Part shown: one piece after another, positions 19,553-29,219 of the stretch
Layout of the letters: each line of letters begins with the position of its first letter
How positions within the stretch are numbered: position 1 is the first letter of the stretch
DNA from: Actinomyces qiguomingii
GTDB taxonomy: Bacteria; Actinomycetota; Actinomycetes; Actinomycetales; Actinomycetaceae
Direction: 5' to 3'
Assembly (NCBI RefSeq): GCF_004102025.1
Contig: NZ_CP025228.1
Location: forward strand, 3,782,001-3,846,000
Length of the DNA: 64,000 bases
Program-made: the position numbers and the translations under genes
The notes under the pieces: generated by a model
What the model was told of the DNA's origin: nothing
Databases searched by the model: none
What the model saw: the letters and a program-made list of their open reading frames with translations, nothing else

Positions 19553-19800
19553 CTGGACCGCCTGGCTGCCGTTGGACCGTCTGGCTGCCGTTGGACCGTC
19601 TGGCTGCCGTTGGACCGTCTGGCTGCCGTTGGACCGTCTGGCTGCCGTTGGACTGCCTGGCTGCCGTTGGACCACCTGAAACGCACTCTCAGACGGTCCA
19701 ACCGCAAGAACGCGGTCCAACCGCAGAAGCGCGGTCCAAGTACACGGCCAGCAGCCATCCGGGCCCACACCCACCCACACCCTCATACCGGAGGCACCCG
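19553..19800. repeat. R2 repeat element with 19-bp tandem array
   Basis: Six or more copies of CTGCCGTTGGACCGTCTGG run to about 19678. A hairpin-forming block follows (TTGGACCACCTGA...TCAGACGGTCCAA), then CCGCAAGAACGCGG and the terminal CCGGGCCCACACCCACCCAC. The stem halves pair over 7 and 4 bases around a 9-base loop. It is nearly the same as 39430-39530. Confidence 0.8.
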
Positions 19801-19891
19801 GTTACCCCAAGGGCACGGTTAAAGCCATGCGGCGCCCACAAGAACAGCCCGCAACACGCCGATCTAAAGCACCACGTTCGCGCCGATAACC

Positions 19892-20605
19892 GGCTCTTCG
19901 TGTTTGTGGGTGTGGTGGTTGTGTTCGGGTGGGGGTGGTTGTTGTCGGTGGGGTGCTGGTGTGCCGGGTACGGCCTCTTCTCAGTGAGTCCCGGGAACTA
20001 CGTGGTGGTGGGGCGCCCCTGGGGGGCAACCCTGGGGTGGTTTCAGTGGTTTTGATGTCGTGCCGCCTTGGTGGCGGCAGCCCAATGTGCCGTTGCTTGG
20101 TGGGTGTGGGCTGTTGGCGTGTGCCAGATGCCCAATCGTTGGAGTGCTGGGTGACGAACCGAAGGTGGAACGTACGAACTGTCTGGCCCTGTGCCCGGGG
20201 TCGGTGGCACCCATAGACCCCCGGCGATGGTGTGCAAGACGGCCGGTCATGTCGAAAACCAGCACCTCACGCCCCACAGCACGATCCACCGCAACAGCGA
20301 CAGGCCACCCTCAAACACCAAGGCCGCGCTCAAGCACCGGGGCGGCCCGATCTTGCGGGTGCCACGCCCGTCGACGGCGACAGGCCGCGCTCAAACACAG
20401 GAACAGCGTCCGGGCACGGGCTGACCATGCTCGGGCACGGGCTGACCATGCTCGGGCACGGGCTGACCATGCTCGGGCACGGGGAGACCATGCTCGGGCT
20501 CGGGGAGACCACGCTCGGGCACGGGACGGCGCCTTCGGACGCAGGAGAGTTCCGCCCGGACAGGCCAGAACGCACCACCCACCACACCCCCAAACACGAA
20601 TAGCT
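19892..20605. mobile_element. Non-autonomous repeat element E3 with terminal inverted repeats
   Basis: The left terminus CTCTTCGTGTTTGTGGGTGT and the right terminus (complement of CACACCCCCAAACACGAATA) match those of E1 and E2. The interior shares ATGTCGAAAACCAGCACCTC and CAATCGTTGG...TGACGAACC with E1. A 21-bp tandem array (CGGGCACGGGCTGACCATGC plus T, about 5.5 copies) fills 20411-20525. No gene is supported inside. Confidence 0.65.
20411..20525. repeat. 21-bp tandem repeat, about 5.5 copies
   Basis: Units begin at 20411, 20432, 20453, 20474, 20495 and 20516. The last units vary (GGGGAGACCAT for GGGCTGACCAT). It sits near the right end of E3. Confidence 0.9.
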
Positions 20606-20638
20606 CAATAACCCCAGAACCTCCGGAGGCGCTACCTG

Positions 20639-20684
20639 AAAAAAGATCCCCGGACTCCTACTTTTCGCCTGGATTCCGGGGATC
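20639..20684 (-). terminator. Rho-independent terminator of the tRNA-Ser gene
   Basis: On the minus strand GATCCCCGGA, a 20-base loop and TCCGGGGATC form a perfect 10-bp stem followed directly by TTTTTT. It lies just past the 3' end of the tRNA. Confidence 0.9.
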
Positions 20685-20691
20685 GGTTTGG

Positions 20692-20777
20692 CGGTAGCGC
20701 TGGGATTCGAACCCAGGGTGGCTATGAACCACACAGACTTTCGAGATCTGCACCTTCGGCCGCTCGGACACGCTACC
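20692..20777 (-). tRNA. tRNA-Ser (anticodon CGA)
   Basis: The 86-base minus-strand sequence folds as a class II tRNA. The acceptor stem is GGTAGCG/CGCTACC with discriminator G, the D arm is GTCCGAGCGGCCGAAGGTGC, and the anticodon loop CTCGAAA gives CGA. A long variable arm follows, then T arm GGGTTCGAATCCC. It reads UCG codons. CCA is not encoded. Confidence 0.95.
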
Positions 20778-20950
20778 TCGTGGGTAGAGCCTACACGCCG
20801 CACGGGCTCAAGCGCACCCGGGTTCCTGCGAGGTCGCTCACCAACGACCACGAAGCAGACCGGAGTCCCGCCCGCCGTGGACGCCGACGCCCTGCGCGCG
20901 TCATTCCGCCGGCCCGGCAGGGCCGGCGCCGAGCCGTTTTGTCGGATCCA

Positions 20951-21484
20951 CTACCCCAGTTCCCCACCGCGCTGCGATAGTTCCCCGTGGCGCTGCGAGG
21001 CGAAGAAGCTGCGCAGCAAGGCCTGCGCCTCCATCTCGCGTAGCCCGGCCACCACCTGCACCTGGTGGTTGGCGCGCGGGTCTCGCAGAACATCGCGTAC
21101 GGACCCACAAGCCCCGGTCTTCGGCTCCCAGGCGCCGAAGACCACACGCGCCAGCCGCGCCAGCCGGGCGGCGCCAGCGCACATGGTGCACGGCTCCAAA
21201 GTGACCACCAGGGTGCAGCCGTCCAGGTGGGGGCCGCCCAGCACCGCACCGGCAGCCCGCAATGCCCGTATCTCGGCGTGCGCCGTCGGATCGTGCTCTG
21301 ACTCGCAGGCATTGGCGGCCTCAGCGATAACCGTGCCGCCCCGGGCGGCGTCGACGCCGCGGTCGGGAGACAGGACGACGGCGCCCACGGGCACCTCTCC
21401 GGCCACACCCGCCTCCCGGGCCAGCTCGAGCGCACGGCACATGGCGGCGTCGTAGCGCTGCCGGACCAGACCGGGGATGTTCAC
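20951..21484 (-). CDS. tadA: tRNA adenosine(34) deaminase TadA
   Basis: TadA converts wobble adenosine 34 of tRNA-Arg(ACG) to inosine. The zinc-site motifs are HAE (PTAHAEIRALR) and PCTMC (TLEPCTMCAGA), with the VPVGAVV strand upstream. I chose the GTG at 21484 (start VNIPGLVRQRYDAAM), preceded by AGGCAGGGTGG, giving 177 residues. The longer open frame would overlap the divergent transporter gene and adds no family sequence. Confidence 0.9.
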   Translation of the reverse strand: MNIPGLVRQRYDAAMCRALELAREAGVAGEVPVGAVVLSPDRGVDAARGGTVIAEAANACESEHDPTAHAEIRALRAAGAVLGGPHLDGCTLVVTLEPCTMCAGAARLARLARVVFGAWEPKTGACGSVRDVLRDPRANHQVQVVAGLREMEAQALLRSFFASQRHGELSQRGGELG

Positions 21485-21741
21485 GCCACCACCCTGCCTC
21501 AGCAGCGGCACGTCAACACCCACCGGACTGGAAATGTGGGAAGGATCTCTTGGGCGGCCGTTTATCCCCGATCTCATGCGGCTGTCAAGTCCACCGGATG
21601 ACCTCGTTTCAACCGTTTTCACTTGCGAAACCGGAGAATCCCTGAAAGATTCACAATCCCGTAAACGTCGCCACGGTCGTCTGCTCGCGGCCACGTGCGC
21701 ACCATGCATCACCAGTGCATCCAATGCATCAAGGAGTGCCA

Positions 21742-23862
21742 GTGCCTGAATCCCCAACCGATCAGCCCACACCCGCAACAACAACGGCCCCCGGAAAGCG
21801 CCACCTGAACGTAGTGGTCTTCGCCGTCTCGGCAGCGATCATCGCCACCATCGCCGGCGCCGCCATCGTGGCCCCGGATACGGTCTCCGCAGCCTTCAGC
21901 GCCGCCGTGGCCTGGGCCGGGCGCTGGTTCGGCTCCTTCTACATCCTGCTGGTCACCGCGGCCCTCATCTTCGTCATCGTCCTGGCGCTGTCGAAGTTCG
22001 GGACGATCCGACTGGGTCCGGACAACTCCACTCCGGACTTCTCCACCTTCTCCTGGGCGGCCATGCTCTTCGCCGCCGGCGTGGGAACCGGCATCATGTT
22101 CTACGCGGTGGCCGAACCGGTGATCCAGTACATGGAGCCGCCCACCGGGGACGGGCAGACTGTGGAGGCGGCCCGCAACGGGATTGTCTTCACCATGCTG
22201 CACTACGGCATCAGCGGCTGGGGCCTGTATTCGATCCTGGGCATGGCCCTGGGGTACTTCGCCTATCGACGCCGCCAGCCCCTAGCCGTGCGCTCCACCC
22301 TGCGCCCCCTGCTGGGCGAGAGGGTTAACGGCCGCTTCGGCGACGTCGTCGACGCCGCCGCCCTGATCGGTGGGGCCGTGGGTATTTCGGCGTCGCTCGG
22401 CGTGGGCGTGGTGCAGCTCAACGTGGCCTTGACCATTCTGTTCGGACTGGAGCAGGGGACCACGACTCAGATCGGCCTGATCGCTCTGAGCGTGCTGATG
22501 GCCACCGTCTCCGCCGTATCCGGGGTGGATCGTGGCGTGCGCGTGCTGTCCAACATCAATGTGCTGCTGGCCGTCGGGCTGGCGCTGTGGGTGCTGATCA
22601 CCGGAGACACCGCCTTCCTGCTCGATGCGCTGGTGGGCAACGTCGGCGACTTCATCACCCAGTTCCCCGGGCTGACCTTGGAGACCTACGCCTACGACCG
22701 GCCCACGGATTGGCTGAACGCCTGGACGCTGTTCTTCTGGGCGTGGTGGATCACCTGGGCCGCATTCGTCGGCATGTTCCTGGCGCGCATCTCCCGCGGC
22801 CGCACGGTGCGAGAGTTCGTGATCGGCTCCCTGGTGCTGCCCTTCTCCTACGTGACCATGTGGGTGTCGATTTTCGGCAACAGCGCCCTGGACCTGATCC
22901 GCTCGGGCAACCTCAACTTCGCCGAGCTCACCGTGGCGGAGCCGCAGCAGGGTCTGTACATGCTGCTCGACCACATGCCCGGCGGCAGGATTCTCATCGC
23001 ACTGGCCCTGTTCATCGGCATTCTGTTCTACGTGACCAGCGCCGACTCCGGGGCACTGGTGATGGCCAACCTCTCCAGCCGAGCGCCGTCCTCCTACCGG
23101 GGCGACCCGCAGGACGCCCCGGCCTGGCTGCGGATCTTCTGGGCGTCCCTTACTGGCGTGCTCACCATCGCCATGCTCGTGGCCGGCGGCATCCCCATCC
23201 TGCAGCAAGCCACAATCGTCATGGCGCTGCCGTTCTCCTTCGTCATCATCGCGGTCATGGCGGGTCTTTGGCGGGCCATGCGCACCGAGGCCACGCGTGA
23301 ACATGCCCGCGGCATCGCCAACCGCAACCGCCTGCTCGGCGCCACCGGCACCGCCGCCGGCATGAACCGCATCCCCTGGCGCGACCGCCTGTCCCACACC
23401 TTCGACATCGTCTCCCCCACTCGCGCCCAGCGCGCCATGAACAGCCGCGTGGTGCCGGCGCTCGAGGCGGTGGCCGATGAGCTGCGCAAGGAGGACCTGG
23501 TGGCCGAGGTGGTGATCGCCGGCCCCGAGGCGCAGGATCCCGACGACGTGCGCAACTTCCTCGGCTCGGCCACCCTGGTGGTCACGCCCCCGCAGTCTCC
23601 GGAGCAGACCGCCGCCGCGCAGGGCGAGCAGGTGGCCGGCTCCCGATTCCGCTACGCGGTACGCATGGTGCAGGCGCCGGTGCCGGCCTTCGGCGTCGTC
23701 GTCCACGAGGCCGATGACCTCACCGTCCGCCTGGAGGTGCGGCCACGCGGAGGCGGCCAGGGCTATGACGTCATGGACTGGTCGCGCGAGCAGGTCGCCC
23801 ACGACGTCCTGGACCACTACGAGCGGTGGCTGGAGTACCTGGGCGCCGCCGAAACCGTCTGA
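21742..23862 (+). CDS. BCCT-family transporter (betaine/choline/carnitine)
   Basis: I place the start at GTG 21742, five bases after AAGGAG, giving 706 residues. Twelve membrane helices span about residues 25-520. The family hallmark is the Trp-rich helix 8 (NAWTLFFWAWWITWAAFVGM, then FLARISRGRTVREF). GVGTGIMFYAVAEPV (helix 3) and FYVTSADSGALVMANLSS also fit the family. A hydrophilic C-terminal tail of about 170 residues is longer than in simple BCCT carriers and may sense osmotic stress. The role is probably uptake of compatible solutes; the exact substrate is not determined. Confidence 0.9.
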   Translation: MPESPTDQPTPATTTAPGKRHLNVVVFAVSAAIIATIAGAAIVAPDTVSAAFSAAVAWAGRWFGSFYILLVTAALIFVIVLALSKFGTIRLGPDNSTPDFSTFSWAAMLFAAGVGTGIMFYAVAEPVIQYMEPPTGDGQTVEAARNGIVFTMLHYGISGWGLYSILGMALGYFAYRRRQPLAVRSTLRPLLGERVNGRFGDVVDAAALIGGAVGISASLGVGVVQLNVALTILFGLEQGTTTQIGLIALSVLMATVSAVSGVDRGVRVLSNINVLLAVGLALWVLITGDTAFLLDALVGNVGDFITQFPGLTLETYAYDRPTDWLNAWTLFFWAWWITWAAFVGMFLARISRGRTVREFVIGSLVLPFSYVTMWVSIFGNSALDLIRSGNLNFAELTVAEPQQGLYMLLDHMPGGRILIALALFIGILFYVTSADSGALVMANLSSRAPSSYRGDPQDAPAWLRIFWASLTGVLTIAMLVAGGIPILQQATIVMALPFSFVIIAVMAGLWRAMRTEATREHARGIANRNRLLGATGTAAGMNRIPWRDRLSHTFDIVSPTRAQRAMNSRVVPALEAVADELRKEDLVAEVVIAGPEAQDPDDVRNFLGSATLVVTPPQSPEQTAAAQGEQVAGSRFRYAVRMVQAPVPAFGVVVHEADDLTVRLEVRPRGGGQGYDVMDWSREQVAHDVLDHYERWLEYLGAAETV

Positions 23863-23901
23863 GCGCCCCTCATCCGGGAGTGATTCCTTTAGGCTTGACC
23901 C

Positions 23902-24540
23902 ATGCGCCTGCACGTTGCCGATCATCCGCTCATCGATCACAAACTCTCTGTTCTGCGCGACGAGAAGACGCCCTCGGCGGTCTTCCGGCAGCTCGTCGAC
24001 GAGCTGGTGACCCTCTTGGCCTACGAGGCCACCCGGGACGTACGCACCGAGGAGGTCCGCATCAAGACGCCGGTGGCGGAGACGAGCTGCCGTCGTCTGG
24101 CCGAGCCGCGCCCCATCGTGGTTCCGATCCTGCGCGCCGGGCTGGGCATGCTCGAGGGCATGACCCGGCTGCTGCCCACCGCCGAGGTCGGTTTCCTGGG
24201 CATGAAGCGCAACGAGGACACCCTGGAGGTTGAGACCTACGCCAATCGTCTGCCCGACGACCTGTCGGGTCGCCAGTGCTTCGTCGTCGACCCCATGCTG
24301 GCAACCGGCCACACCCTCGTGGCCGCCATCAACTACCTTCTGGAGCGCGGCGCACGCGATGTCACCGCCATCTGCCTGATCGCCGCACCGGAGGGAATCG
24401 CCACCCTGGAGGCGGCCATCGGTGAGCGCGCCGAGGTAACCGTGGTCGCCGCCGCCCGAGACGAGCGCCTCAACGAGCACGCCTATATCGTGCCCGGACT
24501 GGGCGACGCCGGTGACCGCCTGTACGGCATCGTGGACTGA
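23902..24540 (+). CDS. upp: Uracil phosphoribosyltransferase
   Basis: Upp salvages uracil to UMP using PRPP. The 212-residue product shows [20 protein letters not shown] at the N-terminus, [14 protein letters not shown], the PRPP loop [16 protein letters not shown] and the C-terminal uracil site [15 protein letters not shown]. The length and motifs are standard. An inverted repeat CCGCCGAATCGGCGG (24567-24581) after the gene may act as a terminator. Confidence 0.95.
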   Translation: MRLHVADHPLIDHKLSVLRDEKTPSAVFRQLVDELVTLLAYEATRDVRTEEVRIKTPVAETSCRRLAEPRPIVVPILRAGLGMLEGMTRLLPTAEVGFLGMKRNEDTLEVETYANRLPDDLSGRQCFVVDPMLATGHTLVAAINYLLERGARDVTAICLIAAPEGIATLEAAIGERAEVTVVAAARDERLNEHAYIVPGLGDAGDRLYGIVD

Positions 24541-24637
24541 AGACGTCCCACCGCCCGACATAACGCCGCCGAATCGGCGGACTGATCAAGCTCGACCCTC
24601 ACTTCTACCCGCTCCCACGAACAATTAGCATCGAGTC

Positions 24638-26005
24638 ATGAGTTCTCAGACGGCGTCGCCCGGACGGTCCGCATCCCCTCCCGTGGGGCCGGACCGGCTC
24701 GGCCCGCGAGCCATCGGCGCCGCCATCGCAGCCGGACTACTCGCATTCGGCGCCGTACTGGGCGGCGGCCTGGCACTGGGCGGCGGCACCGACTACTCGA
24801 TTCCTCCGCCCACCGACCTGGTCACCTACATCTCACCGTCCCCGGCCTGGACCGCCGGGGCAGAGCAGACCTGGACCACCACCGTGGCCGCCAACGCGCA
24901 AGTAATAGCCGTGCCGGGCCACCTACTGACCCTGGAGACCGGGGACAATCCCGCCGATGCGACCCTCACGGCGTATGCGCTGTCCGATTCGGGTGCGACC
25001 GAGTCCTGGTCGGCTCAGGTAGACGCCTCTACTGATGCGGGGGACACGAGCGACGACTTCGACATCCCCATGAAGCCCGCCTACCTCATGTGGGGGAAGA
25101 ACACTCTCATCCACGACACCACCTTGTACGACCTGGACACCGGCGAAACCCGCGAGGCTCCCTGGTCCTCCAGCGACGGCGTGATGATCGCCGACGACGT
25201 CGCCATCGCCTGCGCCTCCGGCGGCGAGTGCACCGCGTACCGAGAGGACCAGCCGGATACAGCGCAGTGGACCGCAACCATGGAGTACCCCAAGCGCTAC
25301 TTCCAGTACGCGTCGAACTTCTACCAAACTGTATTTGTACGTGATGGGCAACGGTACTGCATTCTCGGGAACCGCACTATACATAACATCGACACCGGCG
25401 AGCGGGTTCCCCTTACCATCCCGATCCCGGAGGAGAACATCGCCGGGTACGCCACTTATGCGGCAACCGATGGTTGGATGATTTATCTGACCGAGTTCGG
25501 CGACCGGAACACTGTTTACGCATTTCCCCCTGAGGGCGGCGAACCAATCGACTCCTATGCGGACAGCGCGACCCTGGCCAATAACCAGTCGGTTGTCAAC
25601 ATTTACAGGGCACGTTCGCAGGCGGAGCTTAAGGAACGGTTCGCCAACGGCTCAACCGAGACCTTGCTCGGCATAGTGAACCGCGATGACAGCAACTGCG
25701 CCCAGTCGGTTGACGTCATTGACAAACGAACGATTGAGGTTACGCAGTTCACCGACGACCTCTCCTGCCTGTCAGCAATCCACGTCTCTGAGGACCGCAC
25801 CGTGATGACGGCCGGACTCGGAGCCGCCGACGCCCAGGATGTTCTGACCTTCCGCCTGATGTACAACGCCGATACCGGAGAGCAGATCACCTTCCCCGGC
25901 ATGGACCCTGACTCCGGCGCCCTCTTCGACCTGGTAGCCACCGACTACGCCATCGGCTACGACCCGCCCACCGGCACGCTGACAGGCTACCGCCCCGCAG
26001 GTTGA
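24638..26005 (+). CDS. Membrane-anchored extracellular protein, copy 1
   Basis: The 455-residue product has a short cytoplasmic Pro/Ser-rich N-terminus and one helix (about AIGAAIAAGLLAFGAVLGGG, residues 26-48). A large external domain follows, rich in Asp/Thr and beta strands, with repeating WTTTVAANAQV, GHLLTLETGDNPADATLTAY and TLYDLDTGETREAPW. It looks like a PQQ-type beta-propeller with few cysteines. The function is unknown. The next gene is its paralogue. Confidence 0.75.
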   Translation: MSSQTASPGRSASPPVGPDRLGPRAIGAAIAAGLLAFGAVLGGGLALGGGTDYSIPPPTDLVTYISPSPAWTAGAEQTWTTTVAANAQVIAVPGHLLTLETGDNPADATLTAYALSDSGATESWSAQVDASTDAGDTSDDFDIPMKPAYLMWGKNTLIHDTTLYDLDTGETREAPWSSSDGVMIADDVAIACASGGECTAYREDQPDTAQWTATMEYPKRYFQYASNFYQTVFVRDGQRYCILGNRTIHNIDTGERVPLTIPIPEENIAGYATYAATDGWMIYLTEFGDRNTVYAFPPEGGEPIDSYADSATLANNQSVVNIYRARSQAELKERFANGSTETLLGIVNRDDSNCAQSVDVIDKRTIEVTQFTDDLSCLSAIHVSEDRTVMTAGLGAADAQDVLTFRLMYNADTGEQITFPGMDPDSGALFDLVATDYAIGYDPPTGTLTGYRPAG

Positions 26006-26091
26006 ATCCTTCACGGATAAGGGGGCAAACGGGTACCTCTCCCCGTCATCATCACTTCTACCGCGCCGCCGAACTGCCTACCATCAAAGAC

Positions 26092-27459
26092 ATGACTCCC
26101 CCGACGCCACTGCCCGGCCCGTCCGGCCTGTCGCCCACAGCACCGGAGCCGCTGGGCGCGCGGGCAATCGCGACTGCCGTCCTGGCGGCGGTGCTGACCT
26201 TCAGCCTCATTGTTGGCGGCGCCCTGGCCCTGGCCCGGGGCAAGAACTACGCAGCACTCGCGGAACCGAATCAACTCGCGATCACCGGCCCCTCCTCGGA
26301 ATGGACCAATGGTGCCGAGCGAACCTGGACCACAACCGTGGCCGCCAACGCGCAGGTCATGACCGTGCCGGGCCATCTGCTCACCCTGGACACCGGCGAC
26401 GACCCCGCCGCTTCCACGCTTACCGCATATGACCTGACCGATTCGGGCGTAACGGAGTCCTGGTCTGCAACCGTTGACGCAACCAACGATTCCGGCGATA
26501 CGAGCGACGACTTCGACATCCCCATGAAGCCCGCATACCTCCTCTGGGGAAACAACACCCTCATCCACGACACCACCTTGTACGACCTGGATACCGGCGA
26601 AACCCGCGAGGCCAAATGGTCCTCCAGTGACGGCGTCCTCATAGCGGACGACATCGCCATCGCCTGCACCTCCGAAAACAAATGCACCGGTTATCAAGAG
26701 GACGCCCCAGACACCCCGCTGTGGACGACGAGCACCGATTATGCCGCCGACTACCTACGCGCCCAGTCCGCTCATTACGCGACAGTGTTCCCGCACGGCG
26801 ATCAACGCTACTGCAATATCAGTTACCGCGAGATCTACAATATCGACACCGGTGAAAAAGTCCAGCTCAACCTGCCCCTGTCTCCTGACAATATCCGCAG
26901 CTACGCGGCCTACGGTGCGAGTGACGGATGGTTCATCGTACTCACCGACACCTCCGACCGATCCGTGGTTTACACCTACGACCTTGATGGGGGCGAGCCG
27001 ACGGATTCTTACGATGAGCAGTTCGACACCCCCCGGTATTCATGGGTGGTTCCCGTGTTCGGATCGCTTTCACTCGCCGAGTTCAGGACACGCTTCGCCG
27101 ACAATTCTCTGGATACCGTACTCGGCATAGTCAACGCCGATGAGGACCGTTGCGCCAAGTCAGTCGATATCACCTACGGGCGCACAATCGAACTTCCGAA
27201 CTCGGCCGACGGCCCGTCCTGCCTGTCCGCTATCCGAATCGCTGCGGACCGCTCCGTCATGACGGCCGGGCCAAGAGTCACCGACTCCCAGGACATCCAG
27301 ACCTTCCGCCTGATGTACAACGCCGATACCGGGGAGCAGATCACCTTCCCCGGCATGGACCCTGACTCCGGCGCCCTCTTCGACCTGGTCGCCACCGACT
27401 ACGCCATCGGCTATGACCCGCCCACCGGCACGCTGACAGGTTACCGCCCCGCTTCCTGA
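26092..27459 (+). CDS. Membrane-anchored extracellular protein, copy 2
   Basis: The start is the ATG at 26092, whose N-terminus aligns with copy 1, giving 455 residues, the same length. It has a single membrane helix (about AIATAVLAAVLTFSLIVGG) and a propeller-like external domain. The two copies are nearly identical in some blocks, notably DTTLYDLDTGETREA and the last 50 or so residues (NADTGEQITFPGMDPDSGAL), but strongly diverged in between. The function is unknown. Confidence 0.75.
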   Translation: MTPPTPLPGPSGLSPTAPEPLGARAIATAVLAAVLTFSLIVGGALALARGKNYAALAEPNQLAITGPSSEWTNGAERTWTTTVAANAQVMTVPGHLLTLDTGDDPAASTLTAYDLTDSGVTESWSATVDATNDSGDTSDDFDIPMKPAYLLWGNNTLIHDTTLYDLDTGETREAKWSSSDGVLIADDIAIACTSENKCTGYQEDAPDTPLWTTSTDYAADYLRAQSAHYATVFPHGDQRYCNISYREIYNIDTGEKVQLNLPLSPDNIRSYAAYGASDGWFIVLTDTSDRSVVYTYDLDGGEPTDSYDEQFDTPRYSWVVPVFGSLSLAEFRTRFADNSLDTVLGIVNADEDRCAKSVDITYGRTIELPNSADGPSCLSAIRIAADRSVMTAGPRVTDSQDIQTFRLMYNADTGEQITFPGMDPDSGALFDLVATDYAIGYDPPTGTLTGYRPAS

Positions 27460-27481
27460 TCTCTGGAGTCAGGAGGCGGGG
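27447..27481. terminator. Bidirectional hairpin between convergent genes
   Basis: CCCCGCTTCCTGA (27447-27459) and TCAGGAGGCGGGG (27469-27481) pair over 13 positions with one G-T. The stem includes the stop codon of the upstream gene and lies 26 bases from the end of metQ. Confidence 0.65.
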
Positions 27482-27507
27482 CGGCACGACGATCGGCGGG
27501 CTCCAGC

Positions 27508-28359
27508 TCAGAAGGCGGGAACCACCGACTCGTCGGTCCAGGTCTGCTCAATGTAAGCGCGCAGCTCCTCGGTGTTCAGCAGTCCGGCGAGCTTGACCAG
27601 GTGCTCGTTGTCCTTGTCGGCACTGCGCACCACGAGCTGGTTGGCGTAGGGGGATTCCCCACTGGGCTCCAGGACGAGCGCATCCGCGCTGGGGTTCAGG
27701 CCTGCGGCAAGCGCGAAATTGCCGTTGATGACAGCCAACTCGGAATCAGCCATCGAGATGGGCGTCTGCGCGCCGTCGACCGGGATCAGCTCGAACTTCT
27801 TGGGGTTCTCGGTCACGTCCAGGGTGGTGGGCATCTCGACGTCGGGGTCGAGCGTGATCAGGCCGGCGGACTCCAGCAGTTTCAGGCCGCGGGCGGTGTT
27901 GGCGGGGTCGTTGTTGAGCACGATCGTGCCGCCCTCGGCGGCCTCGTCAACCGAGCTGTAGCCCTTGTCGGTGTAGATACCCATGGGTTCGATGTGCACG
28001 TCGGCAATGGCCACCAAGTCGTAGCCCTTCTCCTCGTTCTGCTGCTCCAGGAAGTTGGGGGTCTGGAAGAAGTTCGCCGCCAGGGAGCCGTCGCTGAGCG
28101 AGGCATTGGGGATGTCGTAGTCCTCGATTTCTACGATGTCAAGGCTGAGTCCGGCGTCGGCGGCGAGGTTGTCCTGCACCCACTGGAGGATCTGAGCGTG
28201 GGGCTGGGAGGTCGCGCCGATGGAGATGGTGGCCGTGTCGCCGTCGACGCTGATGCCGTCGACTCCCCCGGAGTTGCCGGAGCAGGCGGACAGGGTCAGG
28301 GCGACGGCGGAGGCGACGCCGCCCACGAGGGCACTGCGGCGGGAAATGGTGAAGTTCAT
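27508..28359 (-). CDS. metQ: Methionine ABC transporter substrate-binding lipoprotein
   Basis: The start is the ATG at 28359 after AAGGA, giving 283 residues. The signal MNFTISRRSALVGGVASAVA ends in the lipobox LSAC, so the protein is lipid-anchored. NlpA/MetQ family features include EDYDIPNASLSDGSLAANFF, QTPNFLEQQNEEKGYDLV, VLNNDPANTARGLKLLESAG and the C-terminal ELRAYIEQTW. It is the third gene of metNIQ. Confidence 0.92.
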   Translation of the reverse strand: MNFTISRRSALVGGVASAVALTLSACSGNSGGVDGISVDGDTATISIGATSQPHAQILQWVQDNLAADAGLSLDIVEIEDYDIPNASLSDGSLAANFFQTPNFLEQQNEEKGYDLVAIADVHIEPMGIYTDKGYSSVDEAAEGGTIVLNNDPANTARGLKLLESAGLITLDPDVEMPTTLDVTENPKKFELIPVDGAQTPISMADSELAVINGNFALAAGLNPSADALVLEPSGESPYANQLVVRSADKDNEHLVKLAGLLNTEELRAYIEQTWTDESVVPAF

Positions 28360-28499
28360 GACTGTGGTTCCTTGTCTTGAAGTCGTCAAAGCCGCGCGAA
28401 TTCGGTTGCGGGCGCCGACGCGCGCGGCGGAGGCGTCGGCGCGAAGTCTTGTGAGCCGAGCCGTCGGGGCCTCGCCCCGGGACTCCGGCTGGTCGAGGC

Positions 28500-29219
28500 T
28501 CAGCGGTGGTCGACCAGCCGGCTGAGCATGTCGCCACACACCTGGATGACGGCGACCACGAACACGATCAGGACGACGACGATCACCATGACGTCTGAGG
28601 CGTTCTGCCGGTAGCCGTACTGAATGGCCAGGTCGCCCAGGCCGCCGCCGCCCACGGTCCCGGCCATAGCGGTGTAACCCAGCAGCGTGATAACGGTGAC
28701 CGTGGCGGACTGAATGAGGGTGGGCAGGGCCTCGCGGACCAGCACGCCCCAGGTGATCTGGCGGTTGGAGGCTCCCATCATGAGGGCCGCCTCGACCTTG
28801 CCGTGGTCGACGTCGTTGATGGCGGTCTCCACCAGGCGCGCATAGAAGGGGATCGCGCCGACGGTCAGCGGCACGCAGGCCGCCCCCCAACCCAGGGAGG
28901 TGCCCACGAGCATGCGGGTGAAGGGGATCAGCGCCACCATGAGGATGATGAAGGGCATGGAACGCCCAAGGTTGACGATCTGGGAGAGCGCCTCGTACAC
29001 GACCCGGTTGCTGTGCTGACCACGCTTGCCGGTGGTGACCAGCGCCAGCCCCAGCAGTAGACCGAGCCCGATGGTCAGGGCCCCGGATACGCCCAGCATC
29101 TGGAAGGTCTCCAGGGTGGCGGGTCCGAGTTTGCGCTGGATGGCGGGATTGTTGAACCAGGTGTTGTCACCCGAGGCGGCCGCGGCGATCGCCTCCACGG
29201 AGGCTGTCAGAGTGTTCAT
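28500..29219 (-). CDS. metI: Methionine ABC transporter permease
   Basis: The 239-residue protein has five or six membrane helices and the MetI family signature LGRSMPFIILMVALIPFTRM near the middle. It also has the EAALMMGASNRQITWGVLVR coupling loop and LLGYTAMAGTVGGGGLGDLA. The start overlaps the metN stop as ATGA. Confidence 0.93.
   Translation of the reverse strand: MNTLTASVEAIAAAASGDNTWFNNPAIQRKLGPATLETFQMLGVSGALTIGLGLLLGLALVTTGKRGQHSNRVVYEALSQIVNLGRSMPFIILMVALIPFTRMLVGTSLGWGAACVPLTVGAIPFYARLVETAINDVDHGKVEAALMMGASNRQITWGVLVREALPTLIQSATVTVITLLGYTAMAGTVGGGGLGDLAIQYGYRQNASDVMVIVVVLIVFVVAVIQVCGDMLSRLVDHR

Noticed and set aside
20951..21784. The longer TadA frame starting at 21784.
   Set aside because: The extra 100 residues are not TadA-like and overlap the divergent transporter start; GTG 21484 has a ribosome-binding site.
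22282..24561. A 759-codon minus-strand open frame.
   Set aside because: It is antisense to the BCCT transporter and upp, whose motifs are clear. Its product is His/Gly/Asp-rich low-complexity sequence typical of GC-rich shadow frames.
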